Shown here piece after piece: positions 60,784-64,000 of a stretch of DNA of 64,000 nucleotides; the first letter of the stretch is position 1, and each line of letters opens with the position of its first letter. The notes under the pieces were generated by a model, which worked only from the letters and a program-made list of their open reading frames with translations, was not told the DNA's origin and ran no database searches. The position numbers and the translations under genes are program-made. This stretch comes from Dokdonia sp. 4H-3-7-5. Its GTDB lineage: Bacteria; Bacteroidota; Bacteroidia; Flavobacteriales; Flavobacteriaceae. The DNA lies in contig NC_015496.1 in NCBI RefSeq assembly GCF_000212355.1, positions 2,450,001 to 2,514,000 on the forward strand. Reading direction: 5' to 3'.

Positions 60784-62358
60784 TTATTGCTTATTTGGTA
60801 TTTGATCCATCGCTCGTTCTGCAATGGCTGTAATGGTAAGTGACGGATTTACGCCAGGATTTGCCGAAATCATAGAGCCATCAATCACGAGCATATTTTT
60901 ATAGCCAAAAACCTTATTGTCTTTATCTATAACTCCACTTTCTGTATTTTCTCCCATAACTGCACCGCCTAGTATGTGTGCTGTAGATGGTATTCCAGCA
61001 AGTGTTTCTAAGGCAAAAGAGGTACTTACTCCTTTAATAGCCTTACTGTATGATTTTACAAGCGCTATAGATTCTGGAATAAATGGGGTAGGAGCCTTTC
61101 CAGAACTTACTGTAGATATCATCTTTCCCAAGGTATTTCTTTTAAAACGTAATGTACTATCCAGCGTTTGCATAAATAATAATACAACAGTATTTTTTGC
61201 CCATCCATTTGAAACGTAGATTTTAAAATAATCTACAGGATTTTTGATTAGTTTGATAGCTGTTTTAAAAAGTCTTGAGAATACGTTTGATCCTGTCACG
61301 TAAGGTAAATGCGCAAGTTTCCATGCATTAGATCCTTCTCCATATCTACATATTTCTAGATGACTATTTTCATCTGTGTCAAGTATGCTTCCTATTGCGA
61401 TACCTTTGGAGAGGTTTTTATCTTTTTCTAGTGTAGAGACACTTATGAGTGTTTCATTATTGCTACGTATATCCTCACCTAGATGATCTGATAGATGCGG
61501 TAGTGACTTAGCTTTTAGAGCTAGCAAGAGTTTTACTGTACCTAGTACGCCTCCAGAAAAGATAACACCTTTAGTGGTGATTTTTTGATGTTTACCAAAG
61601 ATGCGCGTACTTCTCTTCATAGAGACTTCATAACCTAGCGCACTGTCGTTTTTATCTAATGGCTGTATATCATACACTTCATTTTCGGCTAGTATGGTGG
61701 CTCCTTGTTTTTGAGCAAGATATAGGTAGTTCTTGTCAAGCGTGTTTTTTGCATTGTGGCGGCAGCCAGTCATACAAGCTCCACAAAAATTACATCCAGC
61801 GCGATCTGGTCCTTCTCCATTAAAATAAGGGTCTTTTACTGTTTTATTAGGAGTTCCAAAGAAGACTGCAACCCGCGTAGGATTAAACTTTTGTGTAATA
61901 TTCAAATCTTTTGCTACGGCTTTGAGAGCTTTATCTCCATCATATAAGGAAGGATTTTGCGCTGCACCTAGCATTCTTAATGCTTCCTTATAGTAAGGTT
62001 TTAGGTCGTCTTCCCAATTGTTAAGCGAGCTCCAGCTACCAGAGTTAAAGAAAGTGCTTTTAGGAGTGGGTAATGTATTTGCATATACGAGGGATCCTCC
62101 ACCTACGCCAGTTCCAGAGATAATGGCAATGTGCTTGAATATGGATAGTTTCATAATCCCAAAAAACCGCAGGTAGGGCATCCAGAGCCATTTTCTTAGA
62201 TTCCAGTTGGTTTTGGGAAAATCGGTTGCTTTGTACCATTTTCCTTTTTCAACCACGAGTACTTTATATCCTTTTTGTGATAGGCGTAGTGCACTTACAG
62301 AGCCACCAAAACCACTACCTATTATAATGTAATCGTATGTTAAGTTTTTTTGGGTCAT
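60784..62358 (-). CDS. GMC-family FAD oxidoreductase with cysteine cluster
   Basis: The 524-residue flavoprotein has an N-terminal Rossmann motif, YIIIGSGFGGSVSALRLSQKG (about 10-30), with FAD, and a second flavin contact ISGTGVGGGSLVYAN. The C-terminal GMC domain contains AHILGGAVMG and VIDGSMISANPGVNPSLTITAIAERAM, with the catalytic His region. It carries Cys189, Cys192, Cys195 and Cys199 in CNFCGACMTGC, like the ChoD-type cholesterol-oxidase-related branch. Sterol or alcohol oxidation is possible; no signal peptide is seen. Substrate unknown. Confidence 0.88.
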   Translation of the reverse strand: MTQKNLTYDYIIIGSGFGGSVSALRLSQKGYKVLVVEKGKWYKATDFPKTNWNLRKWLWMPYLRFFGIMKLSIFKHIAIISGTGVGGGSLVYANTLPTPKSTFFNSGSWSSLNNWEDDLKPYYKEALRMLGAAQNPSLYDGDKALKAVAKDLNITQKFNPTRVAVFFGTPNKTVKDPYFNGEGPDRAGCNFCGACMTGCRHNAKNTLDKNYLYLAQKQGATILAENEVYDIQPLDKNDSALGYEVSMKRSTRIFGKHQKITTKGVIFSGGVLGTVKLLLALKAKSLPHLSDHLGEDIRSNNETLISVSTLEKDKNLSKGIAIGSILDTDENSHLEICRYGEGSNAWKLAHLPYVTGSNVFSRLFKTAIKLIKNPVDYFKIYVSNGWAKNTVVLLFMQTLDSTLRFKRNTLGKMISTVSSGKAPTPFIPESIALVKSYSKAIKGVSTSFALETLAGIPSTAHILGGAVMGENTESGVIDKDNKVFGYKNMLVIDGSMISANPGVNPSLTITAIAERAMDQIPNKQ

Positions 62359-62552
62359 AATGAATTTAATGCGTGTGGGGTTATTGTGCTTGTAATTTAC
62401 TAAACTTCTTTATTCTATATTTTTATCACTGATTTAATTAGTACATAAGTGAATCCCAAGTTTTACTGCTTATTGACGAGCATTATCTACAAGAGGGAAG
62501 GGGGGTTATTAGATAACGCGTGATTTTTAGTTTCACATTTTTGCGTAAGCAT

Positions 62553-62584
62553 AAAAAAAACCTCCCAAATAAATGAGAGGCTTT
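62553..62584 (-). terminator. Terminator after the DUF4293 gene
   Basis: On the minus strand CCTCTC (62580-62575) pairs with GGGAGG (62566-62561), one G-U, and runs into eight T's. The rest of 62359-62552 shows no gene that I can support. Confidence 0.65.
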
Positions 62585-62612
62585 ACGCACTAATAAAACT
62601 AAGATTATAAGC

Positions 62613-63023
62613 TTATCGTAATCTATCAACAGATTTTACAAGATCTTCATCGCGCTTGATTGCCTTGTTTGCCAAGACTAGTAAAACGATAGAAACAAGC
62701 GGAATGATCATCCCAATACCCTTCTCAAGAACCGCCGTTCCTCCAGATAAGATTTGTGATCGATATACCAAAATACCTAATAATGCAAAGTTTAATAAGA
62801 TATTGAGACGTCCTAAGACGAATTGGTTCTTTCTATTATTCCATAAAAATATGGAAATAAATGATAATATAGCACTAAGACTAAAAAGTGTTATATAAGA
62901 AATATCATCTACTGCCCACACGGCCTCACCATCCATATCAGAATAAAGGCTAAAGGCATATGGTAACCCTAGTGAGACTAAGGTTGCTAGTAAAAGATAT
63001 ATAGTTTGTATACGTTGTATCAC
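62613..63023 (-). CDS. DUF4293 membrane protein
   Basis: It is a 136-residue protein with four transmembrane helices: IYLLLATLVSLGLPYAFSLY, ITLFSLSAILSFISIFLW, LNILLNFALLGILVY and MIIPLVSIVLLVLANKAI. The start MIQRIQTIYLLLA is the DUF4293 signature in Bacteroidota. Function is unknown. Homologs commonly sit next to rho, as here, on the opposite strand with about 200 bases between starts. Confidence 0.88.
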   Translation of the reverse strand: MIQRIQTIYLLLATLVSLGLPYAFSLYSDMDGEAVWAVDDISYITLFSLSAILSFISIFLWNNRKNQFVLGRLNILLNFALLGILVYRSQILSGGTAVLEKGIGMIIPLVSIVLLVLANKAIKRDEDLVKSVDRLR

Positions 63024-63225
63024 GTGATTCTCATTTTAAACTGTGGTAAAAATAAGTCTCATTTTGTGATATTGCTAAGAAAACTTTGAAAATAAAATTG
63101 TATCATTGTCTTGTGATTATGTAAAAGGCTCTCCGCTTGTTACTTAATTGCTTAATATTTTTAGTATCAAATTCTTCTTTTGGTACGCTCTAATCACCCG
63201 ATTAATAATTTACCCACATTACTAG

Positions 63226-64000
63226 ATGTTTGATATTTCAGAATTAAAAGCAAAGAAGCTTCCCGAGCTTCAAGAGATTGCAAAAGGGATTAATGTTCCT
63301 AAATACAGAACATTAAAAAAGCTAGACCTTGTTTACAGAATACTTGATTTACAAGCGGCCGATCCAAAAAAAATAGAGGCAGTAGTGCCTAAAGTAAAAG
63401 AAGCAACACCTAAAGCGGCAGCCCCTAAGTCAGAACGTAAGCCTAGAGAAGAGCGTAAACCTCGTACTCCTCGACCAGCAAAAACTGCAAAAGATAATAA
63501 GGATGCTCCTGTAACAAACACTGAGGAGGCTAAAGATGCTCCGGCAAAAGGAAAACCTCCTGTAAAAAAGGAAGCTCCTGCAAAAAGAGAACCTCAAGCA
63601 AAAAGAGAAGCGGTAAAACGTGAGCCAGCAAAGGGTAAAGGTGGAGACGATACCAAGACACCACAAAAACGAGATAATCAAAAAGATACTCGTAACAACG
63701 ATAAACGATCAAGCAATGACAACCGTCAAGGCAATGATAAGCGTGCGCCACGCGATAATAATCGTAATTCAAATTCTCGTAATAACACGCCACGTAATAA
63801 CCGTAATCAAAAAGACGGAAATTCACATGGAAATAAAGACAATCGAAATCGCTACCGCGAGCCAGATTATGAATTTGAAGGAATTATAGAGAGTGAAGGA
63901 GTATTAGATATTATGCAAGATGGCTATGGCTTTTTGCGCAGTTCTGACTACAATTACCTTGCATCTCCAGATGATATTTATGTATCACAATCACAGATAA
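63226..64000 (+). CDS. rho: Transcription termination factor Rho (3' part outside window)
   Basis: The ORF starts [20 protein letters not shown], a Rho N-terminal helical domain, and runs off the window. After about residue 45 comes a long low-complexity insertion (about 47-215) rich in Lys, Arg, Pro, Asn and Asp, for example [18 protein letters not shown] and [16 protein letters not shown]. Next is the RNA-binding cold-shock-like domain: [42 protein letters not shown]. The ATPase domain lies beyond the edge. Basic, disordered N-terminal insertions occur in Rho of Bacteroidota and actinobacteria and can add RNA affinity. Confidence 0.95.
   Translation, partial: MFDISELKAKKLPELQEIAKGINVPKYRTLKKLDLVYRILDLQAADPKKIEAVVPKVKEATPKAAAPKSERKPREERKPRTPRPAKTAKDNKDAPVTNTEEAKDAPAKGKPPVKKEAPAKREPQAKREAVKREPAKGKGGDDTKTPQKRDNQKDTRNNDKRSSNDNRQGNDKRAPRDNNRNSNSRNNTPRNNRNQKDGNSHGNKDNRNRYREPDYEFEGIIESEGVLDIMQDGYGFLRSSDYNYLASPDDIYVSQSQI

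Noticed and set aside
60624-60824. Minus-strand ORF of 66 codons between the GMC and hypothetical genes
   Set aside because: It overlaps both neighbours, has a Lys/His-rich composition and no recognisable start context.
62359-62552. Possible small gene between GMC oxidoreductase and DUF4293
   Set aside because: No ORF with plausible start and composition was found; only a G-rich stretch near 62495 and the DUF4293 terminator.
63333-63826. Three minus-strand ORFs opposite the rho insertion
   Set aside because: They are reverse readings of the low-complexity Lys/Arg/Asn codons of rho.

Overview
The window is a chromosomal segment of a marine flavobacterium (Bacteroidota, Flavobacteriaceae). 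The evidence is low G+C, Bacteroidota-type promoters (TTG about 20 bases upstream of TAnnTTTG), a type IX secretion sorting domain, TonB-dependent receptors, a DUF4293 gene beside rho, and a proteorhodopsin gene divergent from a Blh retinal-forming dioxygenase. Gene content and the proteorhodopsin sequence suggest Dokdonia/Krokinobacter or a close relative; this is inference. The DNA looks like ordinary chromosome: I see no phage, insertion sequence, CRISPR array, tRNA or rRNA gene.

Layout. 1-2.4 kb: a coiled-coil gene, zapA, a 6S RNA-like hairpin RNA and rny. 2.6-11.7 kb: a nine-gene arginine/proline operon (GNAT acetyltransferase, argG, argC, proC, argD, argF', argB, argE, argH), preceded by a promoter and a 36-codon ORF ending in an arginine run, a candidate attenuation leader. 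It uses the Bacteroidota route, in which acyl-ornithine is carbamoylated before deacylation. 12-16.4 kb: the leucine operon leuA-leuC-leuD-leuB on the minus strand. 16.5-30.4 kb: mixed housekeeping genes (transporter, pseudouridine synthase, panB, serine dehydratase, peptidases, a SatD/DUF3307 pair with a striking operator-like array, a secreted amidohydrolase, Hsp20). 30.4-38.3 kb: uvrB, an aminotransferase, rpmH, carB and a very small T9SS-sorted protein. 38.3-41.4 kb: rmuC and a DUF2130 gene. 41.5-48.3 kb: a vitamin B12 uptake locus with BtuF-BtuC-BtuD-like genes and a lipoprotein on the minus strand, and a cobalamin riboswitch, BtuB-like receptor and BtuG-like beta-propeller lipoprotein on the plus strand. 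48.4-58.3 kb: an S41 peptidase, a large TonB-dependent receptor, a UDG-like protein, a NamZ-type muramidase, an FtsX/LolE-type permease and an M1 peptidase. 58.3-60.2 kb: the DsrE protein, blh and proteorhodopsin. 60.3-64 kb: a GMC oxidoreductase, DUF4293 and the 5' part of rho.

The most unusual signal is a palindrome family with core TTTCGCGAAA, extended form TACGCTTTCGCGAAAGCGTA. There are 20 exact cores in 64 kb, at most one per gene. Sixteen lie inside coding sequences, read almost only as AFAKA or LSRKR, and four lie between genes. I know of no described function for it. Second are the arginine leader peptide and the four-copy 29-bp array upstream of satD.
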